From Pseudoscleropodium purum (taxonomy: Eukaryota; Streptophyta; Bryopsida; Hypnales; Brachytheciaceae), in the NCBI GenBank assembly GCA_963969395.1, contig OZ017803.1, forward strand, positions 9,982,001 to 10,046,000: a stretch of 64,000 bases of DNA. Direction: 5' to 3'. The translations under genes and the position numbers were made by a program. Below are positions 26,501 to 38,987 of the stretch, piece by piece; the first letter of the stretch is position 1; each line of letters opens with the position of its first letter. The notes beneath the pieces were generated by a model. It did not search any database. It saw only the letters and a list, made by a program, of their open reading frames with translations, and was not told the DNA's origin.

Positions 26501-29500
26501 GCTCAATTGCAATACATGACTTGATATATGCTTGGTTGGATCAACACGAGCTTTGGCAAGGAGATTGTTCAGAAAGGCTACCTTTGCTTTTGTCTGAACT
26601 TGTTCGGGAAGGCTTGTTCAATCCAGAAGCTTATGTTAGACAGGTGCTTGGCAACGGAGTTCTGGACAAGCAGTCCACCTCTGTGGAGATAGCCCGGGCA
26701 TCGCGCCACAGATACGTATTACAGCAGTTACCATCTCCTGGGGAGCTGATTAGTATTGATGAGTACTCTGAGGCCTTTCGAATGTATCGAATCGAGCGCC
26801 GGTTAGCTCTTGATGGCCTGGGAATCCGACGACATAAGCAACAAGCGCAAGAGGCAGCAGCTACCGGATTGCCTGCTCAAAGAGAGGGTTCTAGAGGTTC
26901 TGATTTGAGACCGCCTATGCATGAGTTCCGTGATAGGAAGAAATCTCAGAAGCGGAAACTGAAGATCCCAGAACTAAAGCAGCTCATCGGAACAAGTCTC
27001 CAATTTCCAGAAGCTTCTTTGAGAATGCTTGCGAAGCAGTTCGATGATAAGACGAGTGTCGGAACAAGTGGATCTAAAAGATTGGCAACAGTTGCCTGCA
27101 GTAATATGAAATCGAAGGATGCTACCCCAGGCTGCGAAGAGTGTAACCGGGCTAAGAGACAGAAAACAAGTGAAGAAAAGGAGTGGATTATCACAGGGTC
27201 TACAAATACCTTAGTTGAGGAGGATGAGTGTTGGTGGGTCAAGAAGGGACTGGCAAAGGTCGTTGAAAATTCCATCAAATTGGAGCCTCCTGTGAAACCT
27301 ACTCCCAAGCAAACGACTAGGGGACGGCGTAAAACTCAAAGTATTGCTCAAATGACTACTAATCGGATTGACAGCAATCAGGGATCATCAAACGCTCATG
27401 TGCTGGAACCCAAAGTTTGCTGCCCCATACATCACTCCAGTCTAGAGGGTGGAATTGCGACTCAACTGAAAGACAACAAGTATTCTAAGATGACAGGTTG
27501 TCTTCCGTTTGTCCTAACTCTTGGCACTTTGTGGGTCTCTTAATGTGCAGTGTGTCTTTTATCTATCACTAGCGTACTCCATCGTTCTTGCCCTTTTTCT
27601 CTGTGTTTTGTTCGACGTGGCATGAAACTTACAGTATATTGTTCTTTGTGTAGGTGACCTGCGTGCTCTTGGAGAGGCCATGAAGCGTCTCAGGGTAGCG
27701 GAGAACCGGATGCTTGTAAGCTGGCTGGACAGTCAAGTGCGCAGTCTTTTGTCAAATCAAGGGATCGCATTTCCAAGTTCACAAGCAAATCGTAGATTGG
27801 CTAACGGCGGAGTCCTCGACGCAGATTCTGCAGATACAGGGACGTGGAGACTGGGAGAAGATCAATTTGCAATTATTGTTTACATCATGGATGTCGGCAA
27901 TGACCTCCGCACGCTGCTGCAGCTGTTACTTTGGCTTCTACCTATTTCTGGAACTTCTTCGTCCGCTCCTCTCAGCCATGTGAATCCTGGAATCCCTGCA
28001 TATGCTGGAGGCAGTGATAGCTCCCCTTGTAATGTGGGAGAGACAGCCATGTTATCATGTCTGCAGAGGTACAAATATTTCTTCCTACTTCCTTAATCTA
28101 TTTGAACGAAAAATATGAAGTATACTTTCATGTTTTATCTTCACATAGTAAGTTAATTTTTGGGGAAGGTGTAGATCGTTGTATGGTGGCTTGGAGAATT
28201 ATTGAATTACTGACTTTGATGGTTGGTCACAGGTATGAAGGCGTCCTTGCTGCCATGGATATGCTTCCACAGGCTTTATCTGCAGTCATGCAACGAGCTG
28301 CAAATGTAATGGCAGCCGTACCAGGAGGTCGAGCTGGATGTTCAGCGCTCCTGTGCTATGTACGGGATCTTTTGCGAAAGTACGGGAGTCTTGCTAGTGT
28401 ACAAGCATGGGAGAAAAGTTGGAAAGCTTCTTGCGATCAACGCCTTCGGGCTGAACTGGAAGCTTTGAAAGCAGGGGATAGTGAGGGTGGTTTTGGATTG
28501 GTCAGCAGTATGGGCGATGATAGAGACGATCCTATTGCTCCTCGCCTGACTGCGCGTCTTCAACGATTCGGACATAACATAAAAGAATTCGTTCAACGCG
28601 GTGCAGATCGTGTTACGCAGATTATTACTAACAACGAACGGGACGGAGGAGGGGATTGCATGGAAGATGTGTTTCAGATTGGTCACTCTCTTATCGTGAA
28701 CGTAATGAACACCATAAGACAGAACAGTGGCGGTGCTACTCAAGCTGATGCCGCGCTTGTAGCCCATTCGGTATCACACATTGTTAATTATGCAGGTCAA
28801 AGTGTGACTACTGTTTTAGAGAACTTGGGTTACAGCACCACAGGTGAATCGGTCTCTACTTCAATTTCTGCTGAAAGGTAAGTTCACCAAAATGGATTAT
28901 GGCTGTGCATTACCGTGCTATTTTCTTGTTATAAGGATCATGGATTCTACCAGATTCTGCATGAATGCTCCGCGTATTAAAGTAGGGCAGGTGATTGGAT
29001 TGCATGTTCTTGATTGCGCTTTTTAAATGAACTTTCGAAATAACAGTGCTATCCAAATTCTGTAGGGGTGGCCGCCGAATGTTGCAGTTCCATATATATT
29101 GCCTGCAGTTGTTGAAGGGTTCCATTGATGATCGCCAAATTCGGATGCTGGAAGTAGCCGTAGCCAATGAATCAAATACAATTGTGCAGATTGGGATAGG
29201 GCATTTTCCGGGAAGAGCACCTCGGTCTCAATTTCATTTATCTCCTGAAACACCTGAATCCAACGCAACCTTGACAAGTGATCCGGGAGGTACCTTTGGG
29301 CGACCCAATATGGCAGCTGCAGCAGCTCTTGCGCTTGTGACAGGTCTAGTGGTTAATGGAGTAACCAGTCTGGAGAGGATGGTGTCTTTGTTGCGTGTGA
29401 AGGACGCATTGGAAAACTTGCATATTCAGAAGCCTGGAGGTTTGATCTCAAATGGGAAAGTGAGTGGTTTGGGGGTTAACGCAAAAGCTGAGAGTGTGCC

Positions 29501-32500
29501 AGAAGCGCCCATTCATTGGTTTCGGGTATTGATTGGAGACTGTCGGACAGTACTTGGGGGACTAGTTGCAGATTTATTGGGTGAACCAGCTGTTTTGGGG
29601 TTGGCTCGTTTGCAAAGATCTATGGCTCTAGCGACTGTCTTTCCACCCGCATATGCTCTCTTTGCAGTTGCCTTGAGGAGGCAGCAGTCCATTTTTTCAA
29701 ACAATATGAACCGCGAGGAGGCAATAATTCAGGCAGTCAACGCGGCGGTTAATGACATGGTAGCTCATGAACCATTTCGAGACGTGTGTTTAAGGGATAC
29801 CACTGCACTTTACCGATGTCTGTCTAGCGACTCAGGAGAGAGTAAGTATGCTGCCATGCTTGATGGGCAGGGATGCGAGTTGTATAAAAAAGTATCTGCG
29901 ATGGTGCCGCTACGCGCTCGTCTCTTCTTGCATTCCCTTCTGGACCGGAAGATGCCTGAGGATGACATGCGGGTTCAGAATCGCTCTCATTCTTCAAACG
30001 AACCTGGGCAAATAGAGCAAGTTGTTCAGGTATTAATTTCGTTCGTTCTCCATGTGTTTACTTGTTTTACTTCGCTACATGCTGGGCTTTGGAACCTCTG
30101 GAGCAGTCGCTAGTCATGAAGATTTCATAAGACCCCCTTGAGTATGTAGTGCTGTAATGTCTGTATTCTTTTTACGGTTAAGCTATTTGTAAGTGACAGT
30201 GGGAGATTGATAGGTCATAGTGAATCGAACATTTTTTTGTTTATTTGGCACTAACTACAGCGTTGAATTCATGTATCTATTGATTTTCAGTTCTTGATGT
30301 AGTACGTTTCTGTTTTGTAGGTTCTGGATGAACTTCAAGCAGCTACATTTCATTGGCAGTGGGTGGAGCTACGTCTACTTTTGAATGAGCAAGTAATTCT
30401 TGAGAAGCTGAAGATCCATCCACAGAGTGCGCAAGAGGCTGTCCAGGCAGCTATGCAAGGACCAGATCGTCAGCAGTTGGATGAGTGTGAAAAGACATTT
30501 ACGGAGGTTGTGCTTACACGCTTATTGGTTCGACCTGATGCGGCTGCGCTTTACTCTGAAGTTGTGCATTTGCTTGGCAAAGCGTTAGAGGACTACCTCA
30601 TTTTGCATGTGAGTTGTTCCAGACTTGTCCTTTAACCAGTGCTACATTCAGCCTTTTAAGTTTACAAGGACAATCTGAACTGCGGCATACTGTCTTGTGC
30701 ATTCATATTCAAGGAGGTAACCCTGTTTTATTTCTTTAGAATCCGTTGGAAATACACATGTCGTTCCAATGATTGATAGACTGGAGGTTCTCCTTCAATT
30801 AAATCGTTTCTTATTTCAGATCTTCATCTGATAACGTGCGTTTTTTTTATGTCCAAGGAGACCAGAAATGTTAAAACACTTAAGATTATCTGCTGAATTA
30901 ACGAAACGTGATGTATAGTTATTTACCATGAGAAGCAATGCATCTGTCTAATGGCAGCCATCACAGTTCTCTACTTTGTTGCAGTATATTCTTATCCACA
31001 GAGCCTTGTCCCTAATACGGCAATGTATTATCTGCAGGTCAAGTGGGTACTGGAAAATAACGACATGTTGTTGGGTCGCAAGTCTCTTCGGCAGCTTCTT
31101 GATAATATTGCAGCGAAGGGCTTTCCCGTTGGGGTACGGCAAGTAAGGACTTGGGACTGGCAGGCCCCGAAACAGTCCCAGAAGCTTGCGTCGGAGATGT
31201 CTGAAAGGAAACAATCGTCTGTGCAAGGGCGTGAAGCCTCACCAGAAGAGGGTGAACTTGAAGACGAAGCTATGGACTGGCAGAAAGCTGAGGAGAAATC
31301 ATCTCGACAAAGCAATGGAGGATTGTCTGGTTCATCGTGCAAGCCTTTTGCAACTGAAAAAGCTTTGGCAGATTTGGTTCTTCCTTGCCTAGCTCGAAGT
31401 TCTATGGATACGCGCGGTGGCTTCGCCCATGAATTGGTAAAGGAAATGACCAACCTTGAACAGCATATCAGTAGTCTCACTCGAAACAGTGGACGAACGA
31501 CAGCATCTACGTTACCAGGCGGTGATGGTATTCTTGGATCCAAAGGCTCCAGCGCACGGAGGGGTCCTCGCAGTGGGATGGATGTTGGCAGTCCAGGTCT
31601 TGGGCGTCGATTTCCTGCTCCTGTTCCTGAAGCTATTCCGGTGTCCCCTGCAGCTTTGCAGACATCTATATGGCTGCGACTGCAATTTCTGCTTCCACTT
31701 CTGCAAATAATTCTTACTGAAAGGTATTTAGAAGACACCAAATGAGACGGACATTTCAAATTTCAATTGTGGTGGAGTATCACCTTTCTCTCCTTGTGTG
31801 ATGCTATTGCTTACTCATTTCAGTTCTGGGCTTTTTGTCTGTGCTCATCTTGTCAGAATGCACTTGCTGTGCATTCCATTTCTACTCGAGAATGATTTTC
31901 TTAACCCCATATGCTTTGACTGAATCTGCAGGGAACAACAGTCGGTGTCAAGCAAGCGCCAATCTCTTGCCCCTGTGCTACTACGCTTGTTAGGGACCAG
32001 GGTTGTCCAGGAAGACGCTGACCAATTATGCTCTTGGGAACCCTCGACTTCGTTAAGTGATTTTGAACGGAACTCTCAAGCTACCTCTGCTGCTGCGGCT
32101 GCCTCAGCCGGTGAACCGTTATTCGATAGATTGCTGAGCATTTTGCATGCACTGCTTAGCAATACATGGGCTGTGTGGCTTAAACCTCGCAGCAAAGGTT
32201 CTGTGAAGCCCTTACGTGACATATCACCTTTCGATAAGGATACAGCTGAACGCATGCAGGTGTTTTGCACTTTGACATTACACTTCTGAAGAGCATATAT
32301 CATGAAGAATATGGCAGTCTCTTGCTAGAAGTAGTTAGTTACCGCCTCTTCAGCGGCTGCAGAGAAAGAGTTCAGGTAAATCTTTATAATTTTTTGTTTT
32401 ATTCAAACGTGTTGGGGATGGGTGGCAGGTGGATGTGGAGCACATGCAGTTACCTGGCGGCATTCGTAACCGACTGCAGGCCGTGTTTCCTCTTCTTCCT

Positions 32501-32857
32501 CTCACTCCCGTAACTACAATATCTGCAGCGCCCCCACGAGTACCTGCCGCAGTTATATCCCAACTGCAGGCTCGGGCATCTAATAGTGCCCCAACATCCA
32601 CAACGTACCCGGGGCCTGCTCAGAAGAGTCTTTACCCCCTCGAAAGCAACGCCGGTAAATCAAAAGCAGCTGTTTTGCCGGATTCTGAAATGGAGGTCGA
32701 TCCCTGGACTCTGCTTGAGGATGGTGTGGGTGCTTCAACGGGTCCAATCGGAGGTGGAGAAGTTGGCAACTTGAAAGCATGTGCTTGGTTGAAGGGAGCT
32801 GTGAGGATCAGGCGAACTGACCTAACATACATTGGAGCTGTAGATGAAGAGCCTTGA
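20532..32857 (+). CDS. MED12: Mediator complex subunit 12 (MED12; 16 exons, 2,251 aa)
   Basis: This is the scaffold of the Mediator kinase module (with MED13, CDK8 and cyclin C) and acts in the nucleus on RNA polymerase II transcription. Exons: 20532-20656, 22257-22316, 22490-22595, 23283-23360, 23653-23706, 24028-24135, 24417-24563, 24956-25255, 25474-27496, 27654-28068, 28233-28877, 29066-30029, 30321-30608, 31038-31723, 31932-32259 and 32429-32857. They join in frame to 2,252 codons, close to the roughly 2,235 aa of the Arabidopsis protein. Family landmarks in order are RRTPPLQPYKLRCEREPL, GAPDFYPPTPN, the Med12 domain (DVPLLRATWFIKIIYLNQ, about residues 178-226), WLDQHELWQGD, ATPGCEECNRAKRQK, FHWQWVELRLLLNEQ, LLTRLLVRPDAA-like VLTRLLVRPDAAALYSEVVH, and the C-terminal VDPWTLLEDG and VRIRRTDLTYIGAVDEE. 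No lesion was seen. Intron 1 uses a GC donor; all others are GT-AG. In plants this gene is also called CCT or CRP. Confidence 0.95.
20657..22256 (+). other. MED12 intron 1, non-canonical GC-AG intron (1.6 kb)
   Basis: The donor reads CCCG|GCAAGT at 20656/20657 and the acceptor TTTGCAG|G ends at 22256. Only this GC donor gives the family-conserved SRRTPPL junction and an open frame into exon 2. The neighbouring GT at 20661-20662 would shift the frame. GCAAGT matches the usual GC-AG donor consensus. The intron holds no recognisable gene. Confidence 0.85.
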
Positions 32858-34451
32858 TGGAGCTTTCTTGGCCTAAGGCCTGTGCTTTACAATAATTGGA
32901 ACCCCTAAAAGAATGTAGGACCTGTTCCGTTCCATTTGTATCATACCTTTTCACGTACACCAGCCTGAGAACATTCAGCCTTGGCACCTAATCCGTGCTC
33001 CATCTGTGGACACGCCCCCCATTGGTTGAAGAATGGAGCATTACTCCTGTTACAAGGGTTCTCACACATCACTATTATACATATTGAGTCGGGGCAGTAC
33101 TCCCTCTGCTGCTCTGAGACGTTTTCACTCAGGTAAGCTAGTTCTTAACCCGAAGCGCTTGAACTCAAAATACGAAGTCCACTTTGTAAATAAATTGGGA
33201 ATTTCGGAAAACGTTCTACGTTCTCGAGCTTACTTTCTTCTTTCTCAAGCGTCCTAGAAGCTACTCTATATGCGAGTCGCCACTTCTAGTCAGTTAAAGT
33301 CACTTCAGTGTTAACTCATGTGCTGTCCTTGTGATTCCTGTTGTTAATTTGCAATTGTTCATCAAGAACATGAAATCCAGCACTTTCAATACGAAATGCT
33401 CAATGATTCCAGGGGAGCTCAGTGGGTTGATAAACCATGTACTGGTCACTTCTTCGGTTTCTAGATGAAAGAACTATTTTGTGAGGTTTTATTAGGTGCA
33501 CTGACTGATGGCTGCGAATTTTGTGCAGACCTGTGGATGGTTCAATCGTGATAGGAGCGACTGCTACGGGACGAGAGGAGGCACTACAATTCCCAACCCA
33601 AAGCCATTGGGTTCAGTCCCTCCAGGCATGTCTGTCCTTACTGTAGTCTGTGTGATATTTGTGTAACATGAGCGTCACTACTTGGTCTGATGCATGTGAT
33701 GACTCACGTGGACCAATGAATTATTTTTGGAACTCACGATTCATCACAACCCTGTTCCAAGATTTTGTCTATCAACCTGCCCCAGTTTTCTTGAGAGTGA
33801 TTTGGCATCAGCATTAACTAGTGTTCCTCCTGCTGCTACTTGTGCTCCTGGCTTGCGCTGGTTGTGATTAATGTTCGACTAGCATCCTCGGTTTGGTTCA
33901 CATCATAACTCAAGGCTTGTTGATCTGATGCCGAAATTTAGAAACCAAGATTTCAAACAGACAGCCTTAGAAACCTTACCGTTGAGCCCCCTTCAGTCCC
34001 ATTCTACATGACCGATGTTACGGCAATTAGGTCAAATTTAGAAAAACTCAGTGGTCTTATCATTTTCGGCGTCATACGGGAGGTAGGATGAGCTGAAGGT
34101 AGAATAAGTCAATTCGTACTCCACTGGCTATAAAATCTGTGACAAAAGTAGTGACGACGGAGAACCAGCCTCTACACTTTTAAGTTTACGTATTGTGGGT
34201 TTCCCAATTTATGTGGGTTCATGTACATTTTATATAGGCAGCCTTGCTAGGATTTGTTCTTACGTAATGTGTATAATATTGAGGGTTTTATTGCATCTTG
34301 GAGAATGTGGATTTCTTAATGGAATGGCTCATTACAAAAAGGTGTCCTCAAGAACGTGCCCACCCTACGTAGAATTAAAAGAGTAGTTCTTTTTGTAGTC
34401 TTAGGAGAAAAGTCTTTTCCAGTGGTTAAAATTTTCGAAAGCTTTCATGTC
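32858..34451 (+). other. MED12 3' flank, no gene seen
   Basis: Composition is gene-like, consistent with the MED12 3' UTR and downstream flank. Short ORFs (for example 33033-33257 and 34195-34386) show no homology I recognise. The polyadenylation site cannot be fixed by eye. Confidence 0.5.
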
Positions 34452-34570
34452 ATGTGCTACGGTCGCCCCTAGGCTACTTCACCAGATCGCATCAGAACTG
34501 TGGAGTCAAACACCTCTGGGCTAGTATAATACTGGGATGGGTGACCTCCTGGGAAGTCTTGGTGCTGCAT
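34452..34570 (+). pseudogene. 5S rRNA pseudogene
   Basis: Almost the full length of a plant 5S rRNA (119 of about 120 nt) can be followed. The segments are CATCAGAACT, GGGCTAG, AATACTGGGATGGGTG, and the box C region GATGGGTGACCTCCTGGGAA at 34536-34555, which is perfectly conserved. A T7 stretch at 34570-34576 sits where a Pol III terminator would be. The 5' third and the box A region (AGTCAAACACC in place of AGTTAAGCG-type sequence) are substituted, so this is very likely a dead, dispersed copy. It could alternatively be a piece of a 5S-derived SINE or a Cassandra-type TRIM. I see no LTR or poly(A) supporting either. Confidence 0.85.
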
Positions 34571-34753
34571 TTTTTTCAAGGGTTTGTAGGGTTGAGTCAG
34601 TCGCGTTTGCCTGGTGAGCTACTCTTAAATGTATGCCGATGTTTGGAATCAGAGTTATTTCTCTCCCGTTGGCAGCCCTCTCATGCGAACTCACACCTGA
34701 AGTAGAGCCACTCATAACTGATCTTTTAAGCGATTCTGCTGTCCAGAGCAGTA

Positions 34754-34896
34754 TTAACCCTTAGATGCATAGGCTGAAAAGTGGTTGATGGATGACTTGA
34801 GTGTTCACTGTAAAAATAAAGAATGCATCTATTGGTCCAATAATTCAAGCATTTTGGTGATTACTTTGGTCATGGGGGCTGCAAATTAAGGGTTAA
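34754..34896 (+). mobile_element. Short TTAA-flanked MITE, 143 bp
   Basis: It begins TTAACCCTTAGATGC and ends AATTAAGGGTTAA, so the outer TTAACCCTTA is an exact inverted repeat. No coding sequence. The end motif belongs to the same TTAA/CCCYTAAA class seen at 15.3, 38-41 and 47-51 kb. It lies 184 bp downstream of the 5S pseudogene. Confidence 0.55.
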
Positions 34897-35875
34897 AGTG
34901 ATGCAAATTTTCCCAAGTAGAAGGGTAGAAATCATGGAGACCTCAAATTTTTTGGTAATTTTGTTCTTGGAATTGAAATTAATAGAAATTTTGGAATCTA
35001 AAAGTTCATCCCAACCCATAACTAATGCATAGAGTGTTCCATTGCTCATTCAAAGATTATTTTGGCTCTCAAAATCAAGGATTTGTGTCATGACACGAAT
35101 GATTAGAAGATGGTCTGAAACCAAGAACTGATGATCAGAAATCAGTCTTAACCTCTGTTGAATTTTCCAATACCATAGAGATTATTGATGGGGTCCTTGT
35201 TAATAATGGATGGCTCTACTTTAGCCCAGTCACCTATGAATTATCCTAATCATCATCAATATTTACATTACCAGTATTTGTCTTGTGGTCTGGGCTTCAT
35301 TTTCTTCTATGCATTTCATTCATGGATTGGATATTGTCAGTGCATGTATTGTTATCCTGATTCTGATCCACTTGTAAATGATAAAAAAAATGTGCAAACG
35401 CAAGGTCCAAATGGATACGTAACATTCTTAGAACCCCAAAATAAGGCGTTGATACAAACGGTGAAATGACGCATAGGTCTAGAAGTCGCAGCTCTTGTGC
35501 CACATTGGTATACTCTACAGAGTTTCCAATCCTATTTCCTAATCCTGTTTCCTAATTTCCTATCAAACTCTGCAAGTTCACATTTGGAACACCAACCCTC
35601 AAATGGCGACCCCTCCTTTTTGCACTTTCTGTCCAAATCTAAGCTTGTTGCAAGGGCCATGCCATCGAACAACAAGCCTGCAAGTAGGATTCCATTATAA
35701 ACTTCCAACATGTATGAAAGGCTCATTTACACAACATCCATCTAGCCCGCCCAAAGATTCCCACCTCCAAGGGTTTGTTACCACAGTTGCTGGAACCACA
35801 GTAAACAAATGTGATGCTGAAAGACAGTCATTGCATACAGCTTTTATCATTCAGTTCCACAACCACTGGCTGCAA
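34897..35875. other. Spacer and 3' flank of the LEA_2-type gene
   Basis: AT-rich up to about 35.5 kb, then more balanced as it approaches the 3' end of the minus-strand gene at 35876. Short ORFs (35185-35469 plus, 35532-35726 minus) show no recognisable domain. The last 300 bases probably include the 3' UTR of the neighbouring gene. Confidence 0.45.
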
Positions 35876-36556
35876 TCACCCGCAAATGCTGATGGTCGAA
35901 CTCAAGCTCGACGGCGGCAACAAACAACAATTCGGCGCCTGCTCGGAGCAGTAATTCGAATTCCCACTATAGGCATATTTCAGACACCGAAACCTCTTGC
36001 AACACATCCGATCATAGATTTGTTTCCCAAACTCCACCCCCGGGCTCACAATCACGTCACACGTCCACCCCCCTCGTTTCTTCATGGCCAGGAACAACGG
36101 CGTATAAATCTGTCCTTCAATGTAAAACCGTATCGCCACTCTTCCAGTCTTATTCAAGCCTTGGAGAATCTCCTCTCCCATCGCAGTTCCCAGTTGAACC
36201 CCCTTCACCGACTGCGTGGAGGTAAGTGTCATCGTCTTATTGTGAATCGCGTGGAACCCCGGGATACTGCTGGAGCCGATGCGCTTGCCCACGTGAGAAG
36301 TGCGAATCTCGTACGACAATTGCTCGATGCGACGGAGGGGGCTAAAGTGACGAGCTGTGATGAGGATGTCCATGTCGTAGGAAAGCTCACCGGAAGGGGT
36401 GACGTTGAAGCTGCGGAGGTGGAGGTCGGTGAGGTCGAATTTCGGGGACCAGTTGGAGTAGTGGATGGCGCCCACGATGGAGAAGAACGTCCAGAAGAGG
36501 AAGAAGATAAAACCTAAGCAGCAAACGCCGCCGAGGATGCTGTCGGATTTCGCCAT
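35876..36556 (-). CDS. NHL/LEA_2-type single-pass membrane protein (226 aa)
   Basis: A one-exon ORF starting at 36556. A short cytosolic N-terminus (MAKSDSIL) leads into a hydrophobic segment at about residues 8-34 (GGVCCLGFIFFLFWTFFSIV). A beta-rich LEA_2-like domain occupies about residues 40-175. The features are the opening FDLTDLHLRSFNVTPSGELSY, the NKTMTLTS strand and GRVAIRFYIEGQIY, followed by the Cys in WTCDVIVSPG. This layout fits the NDR1/HIN1-like or 'LEA hydroxyproline-rich glycoprotein' family. Those are plasma-membrane or ER proteins tied to stress and defence, though the role of this member is unknown. N-K-T and N-V-T sequons fit an extracellular domain. The Cys- and Ser-rich C-terminal 45 residues are poorly conserved and could include unspliced sequence. 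Family assignment rests on topology and pattern, not on a search. Confidence 0.75.
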   Translation of the reverse strand: MAKSDSILGGVCCLGFIFFLFWTFFSIVGAIHYSNWSPKFDLTDLHLRSFNVTPSGELSYDMDILITARHFSPLRRIEQLSYEIRTSHVGKRIGSSSIPGFHAIHNKTMTLTSTQSVKGVQLGTAMGEEILQGLNKTGRVAIRFYIEGQIYTPLFLAMKKRGGWTCDVIVSPGVEFGKQIYDRMCCKRFRCLKYAYSGNSNYCSEQAPNCCLLPPSSLSSTISICG

Positions 36557-37680
36557 TTCGGGATAGCGATAGCTTCGTCTCCAATTCGGCTTCCTCTACA
36601 ATTCGGATTCTAAATAAAACTAGGTTTCACAAACGTCTTCACACCACTTTGATACACGGGAAACAGTGCATCGATTGATCCACAACACTTCACAATTATT
36701 CGCTTATTCTTCCCTGATCGAGCAACGAAGCGTGAAACTATCGATTTCTAATGCCGTCTGTTACAGAGTAAATCAGAACTACAAAAGAGCAATTCAAATA
36801 TCTTTCACACTCTCTCCACTTAATTCTCTCCAGAATCAAAATTGCGAAGGTCGCAAGAAACGAAACATTCCAAATCACTCCTTCATGTCACAGCAAAAAT
36901 TAACCTAGCGGCACTAACATCAACCCTCGGGAAACTGTAACTACGCGTTTATCCACCAAACTCGATATAAACCGAAAAGAATTTATACTGATATCAAACC
37001 TTACGAAACTGAATTTCTGTGTGTGCAACACAGAAATTGATAGAAATCGACTCAACGAATCTAATTCGCAAACCAAAGAATTCGCACTTATTCAAGCTTC
37101 ACTGACCCTCACCACCACCGATAACAAATCGCAAGGGCTAACGGCAACCACGAAACCATAAACCCTGCGCGCTTCACCACGTCCCAGGTTCGCCGATTCT
37201 CAGAAACAAGGAAGCACTCTGCCCCCGATGAATCTCCCAATTGAAGACCGATTGCGCAAGTGAACTCCAAAATTGATGCAAATTGTAACGATTAATACAG
37301 TTGCTGACATCGCCTTGGCGTGATTGTACTCCAGAGATTCATTGTGCGAATGAAGTGAGTCGGGTGGGGTGGGGAGAGTGAGTGGCTATGAAAGTCGGCA
37401 GTCGGGAGACGTGCAACGGGGAGAGAGAAATGGTAGTCGGCAGCAGACTAGAAAAATTCGGAAGAAAAGAAGAGTCTGCAAAAAATTTAGTCGGCAGCGA
37501 GGACGAAGAAGACTTTGCGAGGAACCTTTGTGCGCGCGTCTCTTGCGGCGGAAGCGTGAAGGGTTTAGTCCCCAAGCACAGAGCCTATGACCAAGGACGG
37601 AGCCTATGACCAAAGACGGAGCTTATGACCGTGCAGTCAATCTCGAAAGTCCCTCACTTTGTATCCTCCATTTATTCTCC
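36557..37680 (-). promoter_or_regulatory. LEA_2-type gene upstream region
   Basis: Balanced-composition DNA extends about 1.1 kb upstream of the start at 36556 and ends sharply near 37.65 kb, where AT-rich repeats resume. Overlapping ORFs near 37.34-37.61 kb occur on both strands in purine-rich sequence and have no recognisable homology. This is probably leader and promoter. A short direct repeat ('gagcctatgaccaa') occurs at 37579-37613. Confidence 0.4.
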
Positions 37681-37989
37681 ATTTTTGAGTGGACTTTTTG
37701 GTTTTATTTTTGGAAGATGAAATCACATGTCTATTATTTTTTATAAAATTTTTATTGTAAAACTTCCCAATTATTATGAATTTTTGAAGGAAAAATGAAA
37801 AAAATTCATATCAAATACAAATCATGTTCAAAAAATCTAAATTGTATGAAACAAAATTACATTATGGTGTAAAATGTTGTGGTATAAAGAAAAATTTCAT
37901 GTCACTCTATACTTAAAAAATGGTTATAAATCATCAATTTCAATCTTCATTGTAATCCTTATTTTTAGGAATTTTTCAAAGCTTCCAAG

Positions 37990-38799
37990 TTAACCCCTAA
38001 ATGTCCAAGCCTTTTCAAGTGTGTTTTGAATATGAAAAAAGAGCATAGGCTTATAGTTAACCCCAATGAAGAAAATTGTATTTTTATCCAAATCTAACCA
38101 TATAGATGTTTAAAGAGCTTGCTTATTAGTATATTCACCAATTTTGAGTTCAAAAATGCGTAAGAGTTGTGAAATTATAACAAGAGAAATGTACATTTTC
38201 TATTTTTAGTACATTGCCCCTTCCAAAAATGTTTTATAAATTTGCACATAAATTTTTTTTGGAATTGGAGGTGACATGAACAACTACAAATTGTGTTAGC
38301 ACACTAAAATGCACTTTCAAAAAATTTAATTTCACATGAAAAGCTATCAAATTCATTACACAATTCACTTTCCAATTGTTGAAATGCAAATTTTTGTTAT
38401 AAGTATAAATTGCAAATAACTCCAAATCAACAATTGGATGTTTAAATTTTCAATGGTGAAAATCATAACAACATTTTACTCTTTCCGTTGGGACCATTTT
38501 CAAAGCAAATGGATAAGTAGAAGTTTTTAGATCTCAAATCAAGTGAAATTGGCAAAGTTGGAAAAATGAAGTAAATTAGCAAGCTTTACTCTATCACTAA
38601 TGATCATACATGACTTTGAAGACCTCTAAAAAATTAAATGTTCACTTTTTTTAGTGAAAAATGAAATTTTTCAATAATTAACCCTAAAAACTACCTGAAA
38701 AAAATTTTAAAACAATCAAACGAATTTAACTGTCTATCCCAAAATGAGCCTGAAATTTCAAATTGACCATATATGGTTGATCAAGCAGTTAAGGGTTAA
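37990..38799 (+). mobile_element. TTAA-flanked non-autonomous element, about 810 bp
   Basis: Bounded by TTAA at 37990-37993 (followed by CCCCTAAATGTCC) and at 38796-38799 (preceded by AGTTAAGGG). Its right two-thirds aligns with 50585-51131, with shared blocks 'aagctatca', 'aaattgcaaataactc', 'tttaaattttcaatggtgaaaat' and 'gaagacctct', and a similar 'gttgatca' right end. It is non-coding. A second truncated copy supports a repeat family. Confidence 0.5.
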
Positions 38800-38987
38800 A
38801 TAGAAACTACATTGTAGAAACTTTCTTTTATTCAGTTTTTCTCAAAAGCAAAAAAAATCATTATGAATGTCAAAATCAAGTGTTAAGGGAAAAAACCATC
38901 AAACCATTGAAATATTGTAGATAGTATATTATTTTTTGATTAACTATTCCATTTAAAATAAAATAAAACATCAAAAATGTCTTTAAT

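Noticed and set aside
28057..28881. An ORF that reads straight through the intron 28069-28232 of MED12
   Set aside because: It starts in a different frame from the upstream MED12 exon. The GT-AG splice restores the conserved protein, so the open intron is coincidence.
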